From: an uncultured Dehalococcoidia bacterium
GTDB taxonomy: Bacteria; Chloroflexota; Dehalococcoidia; Lucifugimonadales; UBA1123
DNA length: 64,000 bases
Direction: 5' to 3'
Assembly (NCBI GenBank): GCA_951812505.1
Contig: CATOSI010000003.1
Location: 1 to 64,000, forward strand
Position numbers and translations under genes: made by a program. This document shows positions 8,824 to 17,170 of this stretch, in pieces. The notes under the pieces are model-generated. The model had not been told where the DNA came from and made no database searches. It was given only the letters and a program-made list of their open reading frames with translations. How positions within the stretch are numbered: the stretch's first letter is position 1; each line of letters begins with the position of its first letter.

Positions 8824-10388
8824 TAACTGTCCAGGGAAATTGTCACTTGTTAGATTTGCCATGTTATCAGACTACGTTGTTTCCACCTTCTTCCGAGATG
8901 GCGTCATCGGTGGACTCTCAGCTTTCAGGTACTTTTTCACCGTTATCCTGTGGACCCCTGTCTCCCGCGTGATGCCTCTGATGGACAGGCCCTTTCGCTT
9001 GGCTGCGTGAACCGCCTCCCACCTTGCTATCTGCTTAGGAGTGGGCTTCCTTGGCGAGGGCGTTGCCTTCTTTCGTTCTCTATGAACGACCTCGCGGTCG
9101 CTCTCTTCAGCTCTCTCCCTGTCTAGTGATGCCAGGATTGCTTCCCACCGACTACCGAGGCCGTTACGCTCCAGCGTCGTATGAGTAGAGTGTCCGTTGA
9201 CAGCGCGCAGGACGTTTGGACGAGCTGGAGCATCCTGGCTGGGTATGACACGACCCTCGTGCTCGACTATCAGATGACCATCCAGTCGCTCGAGCACATC
9301 CACATCCGCTCCGGCGTAGGTCGGTCTTTCAGTGCCAGGCAGTAGCTGAAGCGTACACTGGCGATACTTCACGGTGTTGTCCTTTGCCACCTTGCGACTA
9401 TGCTTGAAGCATAGAACCCGATCCAGGCATGTTCCCGTAGCTATTGGCCGGTAGGCGACTTCAGATTCCCGCGCCTGTACCCCGAAGCGCTTGTTGAAGT
9501 GAGAGAGGAAGTCTTTCAGAACGACCCCGGCCTCTTCGATAGTGGTCGCACCCGCGATCCGAAGCTCGGTCACAAGTCTGTCCTGGAAAGTTCCTGCCGC
9601 CCTCTCCACCCGCCCCTTCGCTTGAGGAGACAGGGCAAAGATCATCTGCATCCCTAAATCGTCCATCGCACGAGAGAACTGGGTTGGAGCGCTCGGCGCT
9701 CCGCTCCCTGGTACATGCTTGAAGACCGAATGGCGGTCAGTGTACAGGGCGATGGGAACACCATAGCATTCGATCAGACCACGCATCAGCAGGAAGTAGT
9801 CTCGAGTGTTCTCGTACTCACAGAACAGAGCGTTTGCCACCTTGCCCGTGGCGTCGTCCACAGCGAGCAATAGCATGAACTGAGGTCCATCGTCTCCAAG
9901 CCACCTGTGGTAGCTGCCGTCGATCTGTATGAGCATCCCCTCCAGCGGCATACGCTGCCGACGAGCACGGTGCTTCGGCGAACGCCGCCGCCTCGGACTG
10001 ACGAGACCGGCGTCCACCAGTATGCGACGAAGAGTGGTCCGGCCTATGTCTATGCCCTCGTGTTCTCTGAGCAGTTCGCTGAGATGCATGTGGTTGGCGA
10101 CCGAATAACGAGTGCGAGCCAAATGTATAACCATAGACCTCGTCGTCTCCGATGTGATGTTGGATGGTCTCCGACCGCGGTTACCGTGAGCGAGTGCGGC
10201 TGCCCCTTCCTTCCTGTAAGCCGCCAGAAGTCGCCTGGTGTGGCGCGTGCTCACTCCCATCAGAGTGGCTGCTTGGTCTATCGTCATGTAGTCTGCCAAT
10301 AAGCTGTTGAGAACTTTGAGTCTTGCTTGTTCGTGCTGCGTCAATGTCACTTGCTCCATAATAGTGTGACATATTCGCTGAACAGTTA
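8824..10388 (-). mobile_element. Intact ISNCY-type insertion sequence with 23-bp terminal inverted repeats
   Basis: Left end 8824-8846 (TAACTGTCCAGGGAAATTGT CAC) and right end 10366-10388 (read inward, TAACTGTTCAGCGAATATGT CAC) form imperfect 23-bp inverted repeats around one transposase gene. The same terminal sequence starts the broken copy at 14209. I found no convincing target-site duplication. Confidence 0.85.
8872..10359 (-). CDS. ISNCY-family DDE transposase
   Basis: A full-length transposase of 495 residues. The N-terminal HTH region (LTQHEQARLKVLNSL, TMIDQAATLMGVSTRHTRR-like) is characteristic of this ISNCY group. The rve-like catalytic core has D in LIQIDGSYHRWL, D in ALYTDRHSVF and E in KGRVERAAGTFQ. 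The C-terminus carries a second small HTH (KGLSIRGITRETGVHR). It starts at ATG 10359 directly inside the right inverted repeat, with no clear Shine-Dalgarno. It mobilises the surrounding element. Two partial relatives occur at 12.5-12.8 kb and 14.2-14.5 kb. Confidence 0.93.
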   Translation of the reverse strand: MEQVTLTQHEQARLKVLNSLLADYMTIDQAATLMGVSTRHTRRLLAAYRKEGAAALAHGNRGRRPSNITSETTRSMVIHLARTRYSVANHMHLSELLREHEGIDIGRTTLRRILVDAGLVSPRRRRSPKHRARRQRMPLEGMLIQIDGSYHRWLGDDGPQFMLLLAVDDATGKVANALFCEYENTRDYFLLMRGLIECYGVPIALYTDRHSVFKHVPGSGAPSAPTQFSRAMDDLGMQMIFALSPQAKGRVERAAGTFQDRLVTELRIAGATTIEEAGVVLKDFLSHFNKRFGVQARESEVAYRPIATGTCLDRVLCFKHSRKVAKDNTVKYRQCTLQLLPGTERPTYAGADVDVLERLDGHLIVEHEGRVIPSQDAPARPNVLRAVNGHSTHTTLERNGLGSRWEAILASLDRERAEESDREVVHRERKKATPSPRKPTPKQIARWEAVHAAKRKGLSIRGITRETGVHRITVKKYLKAESPPMTPSRKKVETT

Positions 10389-10486
10389 TTACGGACGGAA
10401 TCGCTGGCCGTTAACATCTGAGTGGGACAAAAGTGGGCAAAATGTCCCGCGAAGAAATCCGGGGTTTCGGAACGCTTCGGGTTACG

Positions 10487-11194
10487 CTACTGTCGGCGCA
10501 GACGCCGAAGTTCCGCCTCGAGCTCAGCGGCACGAGCCTCAGCGGCCTCGGCCCGAAGCTCGGCCTCCTGACGACCGGCACGCTCTTCCTGATGACCGAG
10601 CAGATAGTCCTCAGCCGCAGGATCGTAGAACCGAAGCTCGCCGTCCTCCCAGCACACGTACAGACCCAGCGCCCCGCTGAATCCGCGAAGACTCCCGTCT
10701 CCCAGTGTCTCGATGACTATAGGTTCATACCTGCCATCGACAAGACGGTCTCCGGCGAGCGCGTCATGGAACTCACCTCCACTCGGATCGAAACGCCAGT
10801 ATTCGGATATCCCATAGCGCTCGTAGTCCCGCCTCTTGGTCGTGTAGTCCACCACGCCTGTGGTCGGCGATGCCACCTCCAGAACCCAGTCCGGCGCCTT
10901 TCCCTGGCGGTCTATCGCGTATCCGCGCTGCTCGCTGACCAGGTCGAGGTCGCAGCCGAACGTCACTATGAGGTCGGGTATCCTGTAGTCCCCCCAGGGA
11001 TCGAGCGTAGGCGCCACCGGGACCTCTCCATGCACTAGGGTGCGCTCGCGGTCGGCGAAGTGGATTAGCAGGGTGGTCAGTACCGAGCGCAGGTGGAGGT
11101 GTTTCGTATTCTGCATATCCTCGCGTGGCGGAAAGTCGGGGAAGCGGTCGAGCCTGCCGTCTTCTGTTGGGAGTGTGACCGTCTTGCTGGTCAT
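10487..11194 (-). CDS. Uma2-family (DUF820) putative nuclease with C-terminal coiled coil
   Basis: ATG 11194 is preferred because GAGAGG lies seven bases upstream; longer in-frame starts lack one. The 235-residue protein has the Uma2/DUF820 PD-(D/E)xK fold signature: RIPDLIVTFG, then DWVLEVASPTTGVVDYTTKR, where D, E and K are the expected catalytic residues, and YERYGISEYWRFDP. The last 40 residues are an Ala/Glu/Arg-rich coiled coil. The family is abundant in Cyanobacteria and Chloroflexota and is often associated with mobile DNA; its biological role is unclear. It lies alone between the ISNCY element and an antitoxin fragment. Confidence 0.85.
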   Translation of the reverse strand: MTSKTVTLPTEDGRLDRFPDFPPREDMQNTKHLHLRSVLTTLLIHFADRERTLVHGEVPVAPTLDPWGDYRIPDLIVTFGCDLDLVSEQRGYAIDRQGKAPDWVLEVASPTTGVVDYTTKRRDYERYGISEYWRFDPSGGEFHDALAGDRLVDGRYEPIVIETLGDGSLRGFSGALGLYVCWEDGELRFYDPAAEDYLLGHQEERAGRQEAELRAEAAEARAAELEAELRRLRRQ

Positions 11195-11319
11195 CGCGGA
11201 CCTCTCAGCGATTGGTGAGCGGCGATGTCGCCGGGCTGGGGATATTATACCATCTCCATGGTCGCTACCCACCTGTGCGCGACAGAAGGGGGCACTTTGT
11301 CCTGTAAGCTTTCGCCCCT

Positions 11320-11489
11320 CTATGCGGTGATCCGCAGTTTCATTACCAGCGCCCTGGTTAGCCGCATCACAGTGGCGAAACTCGGGTTTCCATTCTCTCC
11401 CAGCACCTTGTACAGACCCTCTCCGGTCATGCCGATTTCGTGCGCCAGATCGAAGAGAAGGGGATTACAGGACGGAAGACGACAGAATG
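11320..11489 (-). pseudogene. C-terminal fragment of a COG3636-type addiction-module antidote protein
   Basis: The frame ending at 11320 reads LAHEIGMTGEGLYKVLGENG then NPSFATVMRLTRAL, the conserved HTH end of the HigA-like antidote family (COG3636). Its 5' part is missing: homology stops at 11489, exactly where the 498-bp repeat shared with 17171-17668 begins. No matching toxin remains nearby. Confidence 0.75.
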
Positions 11490-11987
11490 TCTCACGCCTT
11501 TGATGGTTTCCGGCAAACAATGTCCATGTGCGATTAAGAAGCATCTTACCCTGTTGGGAGTCGGCCGTGAGTTCGCCTATTTGCACACAAGGCAGGAACG
11601 GTTTAATGTATCCTATTTTCGCTGACGGTCCACAGTGGATTCTCAATTGCTCCTCGGGCGAGCGTCGAGCATCTCAACCCGCACCTCCATTGCTCTGGGA
11701 TATAGCGCCGGGCCAAACTGGTTGAATATCGCCACGTCGGCCGCATCGCGCCCATAAGCGACGGCAACTCGCCCTCCACGTGGAACGGCCTGCGTTGCAT
11801 CGAAGGTGTACCAACGGCCGCCTACGTACGCCTCGAACCAAGCGTGAAAATCCATCGGTTCGAGTTCGTGCAGATAGCCTACAACGATACGCGCTGGAAT
11901 GCAGAGACTGCGGGATAACGCGATGCCCAGATGAGCGAGCTCGCGGCATACGCCCTCGCGCTGCTGGTTGACCTCGACTGCCGACAT
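11490..11987. repeat. 498-bp duplicated block, copy A
   Basis: This block matches 17171-17668 without gaps, at about 98% by eye (roughly 11 mismatches). It contains the C-terminal 115 codons of a transglutaminase-like gene plus about 150 bases beyond its stop. Copy A is part of an intact gene; copy B ends at the codon that becomes ATG in the fragment. Confidence 0.93.
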
Positions 11988-12446
11988 CTGAAAATTGCTA
12001 GAATCTGGATTGAAGAGCACGAACGCGCGGATCCACTCTACAATTCTAGCCACTTGATCATAGCCGGGCTCGACGCCGTCAACGAGTTCCCTACCGAAGT
12101 CTATAAACCGGTCGGACTCGCAATAGCGGCTGGGAACAAGATAGGTTAGAACCTCGTCAGGTAGATTATGCACCTCATCAAATGGCGCGCCAGGCGACAC
12201 GTCAATGCCGGCGGCAGTTGAAACGTACGCAGATCTACGGATAGAAAATTCACCTGGAGGCGCTATCAATCGCTCGCACAGGTTGCCGTAACTGTCCGCA
12301 TACTCTGTGATCGGTACGCTTGGCGTCAACGTGTAGTCTTCATGCACGACCCGTTGATGCGCTCCGCTTCGAGGGCGGAGCATCAGGATAAAGGGCGTAG
12401 GGACGCTCACATCAAACGTAATATCGCAAATTGTACGAAGCAACAT
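11643..12446 (-). CDS. Transglutaminase-like cysteine protease family protein
   Basis: ATG 12446 follows AAGGGA at good spacing. The 267-residue protein has an N-terminal beta-rich region like the bacterial transglutaminase N-terminal domain (YTLTPSVPITEYADSYGN), then a transglutaminase core with Cys in REGVCRELAHLG, His in MDFHAWFEAYVGG and Asp in YTFDATQAVPRGG, so the catalytic triad is complete. The family acts as a cytoplasmic peptidase or amidase, often beside alpha-E/COG2308 genes, which are absent here. It ends inside the duplicated block shared with 17.2-17.7 kb, so its 3' half exists twice in this window. Confidence 0.88.
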   Translation of the reverse strand: MLLRTICDITFDVSVPTPFILMLRPRSGAHQRVVHEDYTLTPSVPITEYADSYGNLCERLIAPPGEFSIRRSAYVSTAAGIDVSPGAPFDEVHNLPDEVLTYLVPSRYCESDRFIDFGRELVDGVEPGYDQVARIVEWIRAFVLFNPDSSNFQMSAVEVNQQREGVCRELAHLGIALSRSLCIPARIVVGYLHELEPMDFHAWFEAYVGGRWYTFDATQAVPRGGRVAVAYGRDAADVAIFNQFGPALYPRAMEVRVEMLDARPRSN

Positions 12447-12498
12447 TTTGATTCCCTTACTGGTCAAAGCCACTTTATCAACTGGCTATGGCCCGATG

Positions 12499-12830
12499 TT
12501 ACAGGGCGCCTTTGTCGAGGACGGCATAAATGTCAGTTGCCAGAGATCCCATGGTATCAGATTGCGTTACTTCCACCTTCTTCCGAGTGGGTGTCATGAG
12601 TGGACTCTCAGCTTGCAGGCACTTGTTCACTGCGTTCCTGTGGATCCCCGTCTCCCGAGTTATCCCTCTGATTGAAAGGCCCTTGCGCTTAGCTGCGTGA
12701 ACCGCCTCCCACCTTGCTACCTGCATCGGAGTAAGCTTCCTCGGTAAGGGCGCCGCTTTATTTCGTTCCCCAGGGATGGCTTCGTGGTCGCATTCTTCGG
12801 GTCTCTCCCTGTCGAGTGACGCCAGCCTTG
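12499..12830 (-). pseudogene. C-terminal remnant of an ISNCY transposase
   Basis: The frame matches the last 90 or so residues of the transposase at 8872-10359 (ARWEAVHAAKRKGLSIRG, ITRETGIHRNAVNKCLQAES). The homology stops abruptly near 12830. The expected terminal inverted repeat near 12520 is eroded, and the frame runs past the normal stop to 12499. Confidence 0.8.
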
Positions 12831-13119
12831 GGAAGGTCGCGGACTATCTATGTGCGACAGCTGCGGGCAATAAAGTCCCTCTGGCTGTCAACGACCGGCA
12901 GGAAGGCCCATACAGTTGCCCTGATCGCTGCGACGCTCGACCCGGATAATATGCTACACTATTGATGGTGGCGGCGCTCCAAGCGTCCCGGTCGCTCGTT
13001 GACTCCCCAGTTCACCCCTCGGTTCTCGTCAGTTCCCCTCCGGACATCCCAGGCCTCTTTGCGGCTTTTGCCTTGGTTGCCGTCTCCCCGGCAACTATCC
13101 AACTAACCGGAGGACACTA

Positions 13120-13434
13120 ATGAGTTACGAAGACAGAACCCTCTCCTGCATGGAGTGCGGCCAATCGTTCACCTTCAGCGCTGATGACCAGGCGTACCAC
13201 GCCGACAGGGGCTACGCGAACGAGCCCAAGCGCTGCCCGGCCTGCCGCCAGGCGAAGCGCGCCCAGCGCAACGGCGGTAGTTATGAAGGGGGGCATCGGG
13301 AGATGCATCCTGTGGTCTGCGCCGAATGCGGCAAGGACACGACTGTGCCCTTCCGACCCAGGGGCGACAGACCGGTCTACTGCAACGACTGCTTCAGACG
13401 GCAGGACAGACCGGTTGCCACGGGCAGATACTAG
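13120..13434 (+). CDS. Small zinc-ribbon protein (two CxxC pairs twice)
   Basis: GGAGG lies eight bases before ATG 13120. The 104-residue protein carries two zinc-ribbon-like units: CMECGQSF with CPACRQ, and CAECGKDT with CNDCFR. The first unit (SCMECGQSFTFSADDQAYHA) matches the zf-trcl-type family of short probable zinc-binding proteins common in Chloroflexota. A nucleic-acid-binding role is likely from the fold but unproven. A perfect hairpin follows the stop codon, so the gene is probably a single transcription unit. Confidence 0.85.
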   Translation: MSYEDRTLSCMECGQSFTFSADDQAYHADRGYANEPKRCPACRQAKRAQRNGGSYEGGHREMHPVVCAECGKDTTVPFRPRGDRPVYCNDCFRRQDRPVATGRY

Positions 13435-13440
13435 AATCCA

Positions 13441-13483
13441 GTGAGAAGAGGGGAGGCGCATTGTTCTCCTCCCCTCTTCTCAT
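13441..13483 (+). terminator. Strong hairpin after zinc-ribbon gene
   Basis: GAGAAGAGGGGAGG (13443-13456) pairs perfectly with CCTCCCCTCTTCTC (13468-13481) around an 11-base loop. The U-tract expected of a classical intrinsic terminator is missing. Confidence 0.65.
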
Positions 13484-13508
13484 CCGAGTACCAGAGCAGG
13501 AGAAAACA

Positions 13509-13829
13509 ATGAAATTATGGCCATTCGGCAAACGAGTTCGCGAGCTATCCGAAGATTTACGCGCGGAGCTGCTCAAGACATTTCAGATTGAATCTGAGGA
13601 TACCTCGGCGATGCGATTCGTGTCTGAACGAGGCAGGCTTGGCAACGAGCAGGTCAACCGGGTTTGCATCTTCGACCCGGCCGCGCTTACCGGTCCGGAG
13701 CTGGCGTCAGCCAGCTATGAAAGTCTGACAGCTCTGAAAAAGGGTATGCTCTTCACGGGGCATATCATGAGACCCCCTCCATCCTCGAACCAAAACATGG
13801 TTTTTCTCAACGATGAGCGTGCAGCATAA
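13509..13829 (+). CDS. Hypothetical protein of 106 residues
   Basis: AGGAG precedes ATG 13509 by about six bases. The protein begins MKLWPFGKRVRELSEDLRAE and has no signal peptide, membrane segment or motif I recognise. It starts 27 bases after the hairpin of the upstream zinc-ribbon gene, so it could be co-transcribed by read-through. Its 3' end overlaps the opposing DUF4326 frame by 23 bases and lies 22 bases before an IS21-like terminal repeat, so its natural C-terminus may have been altered. Confidence 0.55.
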   Translation: MKLWPFGKRVRELSEDLRAELLKTFQIESEDTSAMRFVSERGRLGNEQVNRVCIFDPAALTGPELASASYESLTALKKGMLFTGHIMRPPPSSNQNMVFLNDERAA

Positions 13830-14148
13830 CCAGGGTTTCGATTGACCACTTATACCGCGTCAATGGATTTTGCCCGTCAGTAGATACGATGGTCTGGTAC
13901 CAGGAGGTGCCAGATTGATCATGGATCAACAGGTAATCGGCATGGCAGTCACCATCGGGTGGACACCAACAGGCCAAGTCTCGTCCGCGCAACCCCTCGC
14001 GTATGTCGGACTCAGATACCGGCGGGGCATCAGCGTATTCGCTGGCAGTCTGAAACGGATTGCCCCAGCGCGTCGGTCTCCCAACATAGACAGTACCCGA
14101 CGGCATGCGCCAACCTCGAACACGACAGCGTTGTATCCTCACTGGCAT
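13807..14148 (-). CDS. DUF4326 family protein, internally shortened and 3'-disrupted
   Basis: ATG 14148 opens the typical DUF4326 start (RIQRCRVRGWRMP, VYVGRPTRWGNPF) and the conserved C-terminal motif appears as RGRDLACWCPPDGDCHADYLL. The segment between them is shorter than in the family. After HADYLL the frame runs into an IS21-like end (13851-13933) and continues with unrelated residues to 13807. It is therefore probably a damaged gene. Two more decayed DUF4326-like copies lie at 44.7-45.0 and 47.1 kb. Function of the family is unknown; it is common near phage and mobile DNA. Confidence 0.7.
   Translation of the reverse strand: MPVRIQRCRVRGWRMPSGTVYVGRPTRWGNPFQTASEYADAPPVSESDIREGLRGRDLACWCPPDGDCHADYLLIHDQSGTSWYQTIVSTDGQNPLTRYKWSIETLVMLHAHR
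13851..13933 (+). repeat. IS21-like left-end remnant
   Basis: From TATACCGCGTCAATGG through the SD AGGAGGTG and the TTG start region this is nearly identical to the left end of the intact IS21-family element (25306-25380). Homology stops just after the first few istA codons. Read inward, the outermost bases resemble the right-end remnant at 16857 (TGTTCCGCGTCAA). Confidence 0.8.
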
Positions 14149-14208
14149 GACTCGATCTGCCCTTTTTGTCTCGTATGTCTGTTGTTGCTCAGCATAGATG
14201 TCATGACC

Positions 14209-14526
14209 TAACTGCTCAGCAACAATGTCACAATGGAGAACGTGACATTGAACCAGCGGGAACAGACAAGACTACAGATTCTCAACAGTCTATTGGCGGA
14301 ATATATCTCAGTAGATCAAGCAGCTACTCTGATGGGAGTGAGCACACGCCACACCTGGCGACTTCTGGCGGCCTACAGAAAGAATGGCGCGGCCGCACTC
14401 GCTCACGGTCATCGAGGACGCAGGGCACCCAACACGATACCGGAGTCGACAAGGGCCGAAGCGGTTGCGTCTTGCTCAAACCCGTTATTCGGGCGCCAAT
14501 CATACTCCATCTCAGCGAACTGCTGA
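14209..14526 (+). pseudogene. N-terminal remnant of an ISNCY transposase with its terminal repeat
   Basis: The 23-bp end TAACTGCTCAGCAACAATGT CAC (14209-14231) precedes ATG 14233. About 75 codons of the ISNCY transposase follow (LNQREQTRLQILNSLLAEY, DQAATLMGVSTRHTWRLLAA). The frame then breaks: similarity (HLSELLREREGIEIAR) resumes in another frame near 14510 and ends by 14570. The catalytic domain is gone. Confidence 0.85.
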
Positions 14527-14768
14527 GAGAACGAGAGGGTATAGAAATCGCTCGCCATCCAGCACGAGCGCAACGAGCCTACTACTCATGATTGGTGTCC
14601 ATACCGAACCACCTCTCAAGGAGGACGGGACTTATTGTACAGAGCCCCCATTTTCATTAGCGGCCGCCAAAGTTCGTGGCAGAGGCGCTGGCGCCTCTCG
14701 TTTTACACTTTGAGAACCCCTATTGAAACCATGCTAGTATATCTCGGTGAACGCCAGCAGGAGAACCT

Positions 14769-16349
14769 ATGGTAAATCGAGAAATTCAAGCCACCTGGGA
14801 TTACCACAACGGCACCAAGCACCCCCACGGGAATCTGATGGACCCTCGGCACTCCTTTGACCCGTCGAGCCAACCCCTGCTGTTCAAAATATACCCGGAC
14901 CTAGATCCGATTCCGTTGTCGTTTGAGGCATCGCCATCGGTGGTGCCCGCGCTATCCGCGATCTCCATGGAGGTTATTCCCTCAGTCAGTGACGGAACAC
15001 TGGATATCACCACCTTGAGCAGCATTCTGCACTTCTCAGCTGGGATTACCAAGAGGTTGAACTTCCCCTGGGGATCCATGCCGTTTCGTGCCGCGGCCTG
15101 TACCGGCGCTCTGTACCACATCGAGCTTTATGTGGTATGTGGAGACCTGCCTGGTTTAGCAGCCGGAGTCTACCACTATAATCCCGGAGGGCCGGCCCTA
15201 ACCCAGCTACGGCCGGGCGACTATCGGGGAACCTTGGTGGCTGCCAGCGGCAACGAGCCGAGCTTGACCGATGCTCCCGCCATAATCCTCTATACCGATG
15301 TATTTTGGCGGAACGCCTGTAAGTACCAGGCCCGGGAATACCGTCACTCCTACTGGGACAGCGGAACCATTCTGGCGAACACTTTAGCCATAGCCGCGGC
15401 GCATGGCCTACCTGCTAAGGTGGTGGCCGGATTCGTGGACAGCTCGGTTAACCGCCTGCTGGATCTGGAGAACCGGCAGGAAGTCGCCCTCGTGTTGGTA
15501 CCAGTTGGATTCGTTCCCGAGCCGTCAATCGGATCCCCTTCCGACATAGAGCCACTTTCACTGGATACTCAGCCGATTTCGGAGTACGAGGTAGAATTAC
15601 CCGCCATTTGGGAGATGCACGGCGCCTCCTCTCTGACGGATGAAGCAGAGGTGGTTTCTTGGCGAGGTGAAGGCCCGGCAATGCTGATGCCCCATCCTTC
15701 GGGACGCCTCGTACCGTTAAATTGCTACTCTGACGGCGAGGCGCCCCAGGACTCCATCGAGTCGGTCATCGTTCGGCGCGGGTCCACACGCCGTTTCAGC
15801 CACGAATCGATAACCCTCCGGGAGCTGTCGACGGTGCTCGAAAAGGCCACACAGGGCATACCGGCAGACTTTTTAGGTCAACCTGGCGCTGCTCTCAATG
15901 ATATTTATCTGATCGTGAACACTGTGGACGACCTCCCATCTGGCGCATATGTGTTCCACCGAGACCTGAAGGCTCTGGAGCTGCTGAAAGAAGGAGACTA
16001 CCGTCGGCAAGCTGGTCATCTGGGGCTCGATCAGTCGCTTCCGGCCGATGCCAGTGTCGACTTTTTCTTCATGACTAATCTGAATCCGATACTGGAGCGT
16101 TTTGGTAACCGGGGTTACCGGTTGGCTCAGCTGGATGCCAGTATCACAGCGGGCAAAATCTACCTGGCAGCCTATGCCCAAAGACTGGGGGCCACTGGCC
16201 TGACGTTTTACGACGACCAAGTATCCGGATTCTTCTCGCCCCACGCGGAAGGTAAAAGCGTGATGTTCCTGGTGGCGCTGGGGAAGCGAGCCATGCGTAG
16301 GCTAGCCACCCTCGACACCAGTCGGCTGAGGCAACAGGCCAACTTGTAA
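14769..16349 (+). CDS. SagB/ThcOx-type dehydrogenase with two nitroreductase domains
   Basis: AGGAG lies seven bases before ATG 14769. The 526-residue protein has two FMN nitroreductase-fold halves (about residues 60-250 and 330-520). The first shows LSSILHFSAGITKR, RAAACTGALYHIELYV, LAAGVYHYNP and REYRHSYWDSGTILAN; the second shows RRGSTRRFSHESITLREL, DLPSGAYVFHRD and RLAQLDASITAGKIYLAA. SagB-type enzymes oxidise azolines in peptide natural products, but many stand-alone tandem versions occur without a known peptide. No YcaO cyclodehydratase or precursor peptide is visible nearby, only a small downstream ORF, so the substrate is unknown. It lies between two IS21-type ends. Confidence 0.88.
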   Translation: MVNREIQATWDYHNGTKHPHGNLMDPRHSFDPSSQPLLFKIYPDLDPIPLSFEASPSVVPALSAISMEVIPSVSDGTLDITTLSSILHFSAGITKRLNFPWGSMPFRAAACTGALYHIELYVVCGDLPGLAAGVYHYNPGGPALTQLRPGDYRGTLVAASGNEPSLTDAPAIILYTDVFWRNACKYQAREYRHSYWDSGTILANTLAIAAAHGLPAKVVAGFVDSSVNRLLDLENRQEVALVLVPVGFVPEPSIGSPSDIEPLSLDTQPISEYEVELPAIWEMHGASSLTDEAEVVSWRGEGPAMLMPHPSGRLVPLNCYSDGEAPQDSIESVIVRRGSTRRFSHESITLRELSTVLEKATQGIPADFLGQPGAALNDIYLIVNTVDDLPSGAYVFHRDLKALELLKEGDYRRQAGHLGLDQSLPADASVDFFFMTNLNPILERFGNRGYRLAQLDASITAGKIYLAAYAQRLGATGLTFYDDQVSGFFSPHAEGKSVMFLVALGKRAMRRLATLDTSRLRQQANL

Positions 16350-16505
16350 AGGGCACGCCACTTAAGGAACTTGACCATCGCCGAGGAGTTGCCATACCTG
16401 GAGAGAGAACACACCTCTCCGAGACCAAGCGAGCAAATTTTAGAAGTAGAGACCATCAAGGTCCCAAAACCGTCAAGCTAGAAACCGGAGTCGAGGAGGG
16501 TTTGC

Positions 16506-16820
16506 ATGAGAGTGTATTGGCGAAAGGTAAAAAGGGGAGAGAACCTGATTCTCAGTGACGAAAACGACGGTAATGAAGTGGAGCTTGGAGGGTTCCGAGA
16601 CACCAAACGGGGCATCGACGCGTTGGCGAAGACTTTTAGCTACGACCCGAGCCGCTCCCGGAAGGGGTTCCCATCTATCGAAGAAGCGAAGGATTTCGTG
16701 GAGTCCTTCAGACCTTGGGAGCTATTCGGTGCCCAGGGCGTTACTGTTGAGCCTGAGGTTAGGCCAGCCCTAGATTCGGCCACAACAGACACAGCGGGCA
16801 CGCCAGACCGTCAAAAATGA
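16506..16820 (+). CDS. Hypothetical protein downstream of SagB-type dehydrogenase
   Basis: GGAGG lies eight bases before ATG 16506. The protein has about 104 residues (MRVYWRKVKRGENLILSDEN ... AKDFVESFRPWELFG). I do not recognise it. The 156-base gap from the SagB-type gene permits co-transcription. The last few codons enter the IS21-like right-end remnant that begins at 16805, so the original C-terminus was probably replaced. It is not rich in Cys, Ser or Thr, so it is a poor azoline precursor candidate. Confidence 0.6.
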   Translation: MRVYWRKVKRGENLILSDENDGNEVELGGFRDTKRGIDALAKTFSYDPSRSRKGFPSIEEAKDFVESFRPWELFGAQGVTVEPEVRPALDSATTDTAGTPDRQK

Positions 16821-16857
16821 TTGTCGCATAACCGGCAAAAATAGTTGACGCGGAACA
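16805..16857 (+). repeat. IS21-like right-end remnant
   Basis: Read inward from 16857 this gives TGTTCCGCGTCAACTATTTT TGCCGG and a second repeat GCGACAATCATTTTTGACGG. These match the two terminal multiple repeats of the intact element's right end (27620-27672). No transposase gene adjoins it. Confidence 0.8.
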
Positions 16858-17170
16858 GCAGGGAGTGTCACAGGCGAAAGACCAGTCTGGACCGCAGGCT
16901 CTCGCGCGCGGTACCTGTCGGGCTGCTCGCTGGACCGGCGGCGCGCGTGGAGGACGGTGGCGCGGCTCAACCGGGCATGGCTGATTGCGTTCCTGGGACC
17001 GTTCGGGTTGACGGGCGCGGACCGGAGCGAGATTGTCTCTTAACCCTGTCTCATCATACGGCCAGGGACATCCCCGACCGCAGGTTGTCGACTTCACACA
17101 ACGATAATCGGGCGAAACATGCGGGACCTGCAGGCCTGGTTTCCGGGTGAGACATAAAATATCATCGCAG

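Noticed and set aside
16506..16820. Azoline-peptide precursor partner of the SagB-type enzyme
   Set aside because: The protein has almost no Cys and no Ser/Thr/Cys-rich core region, and no cyclodehydratase is nearby.
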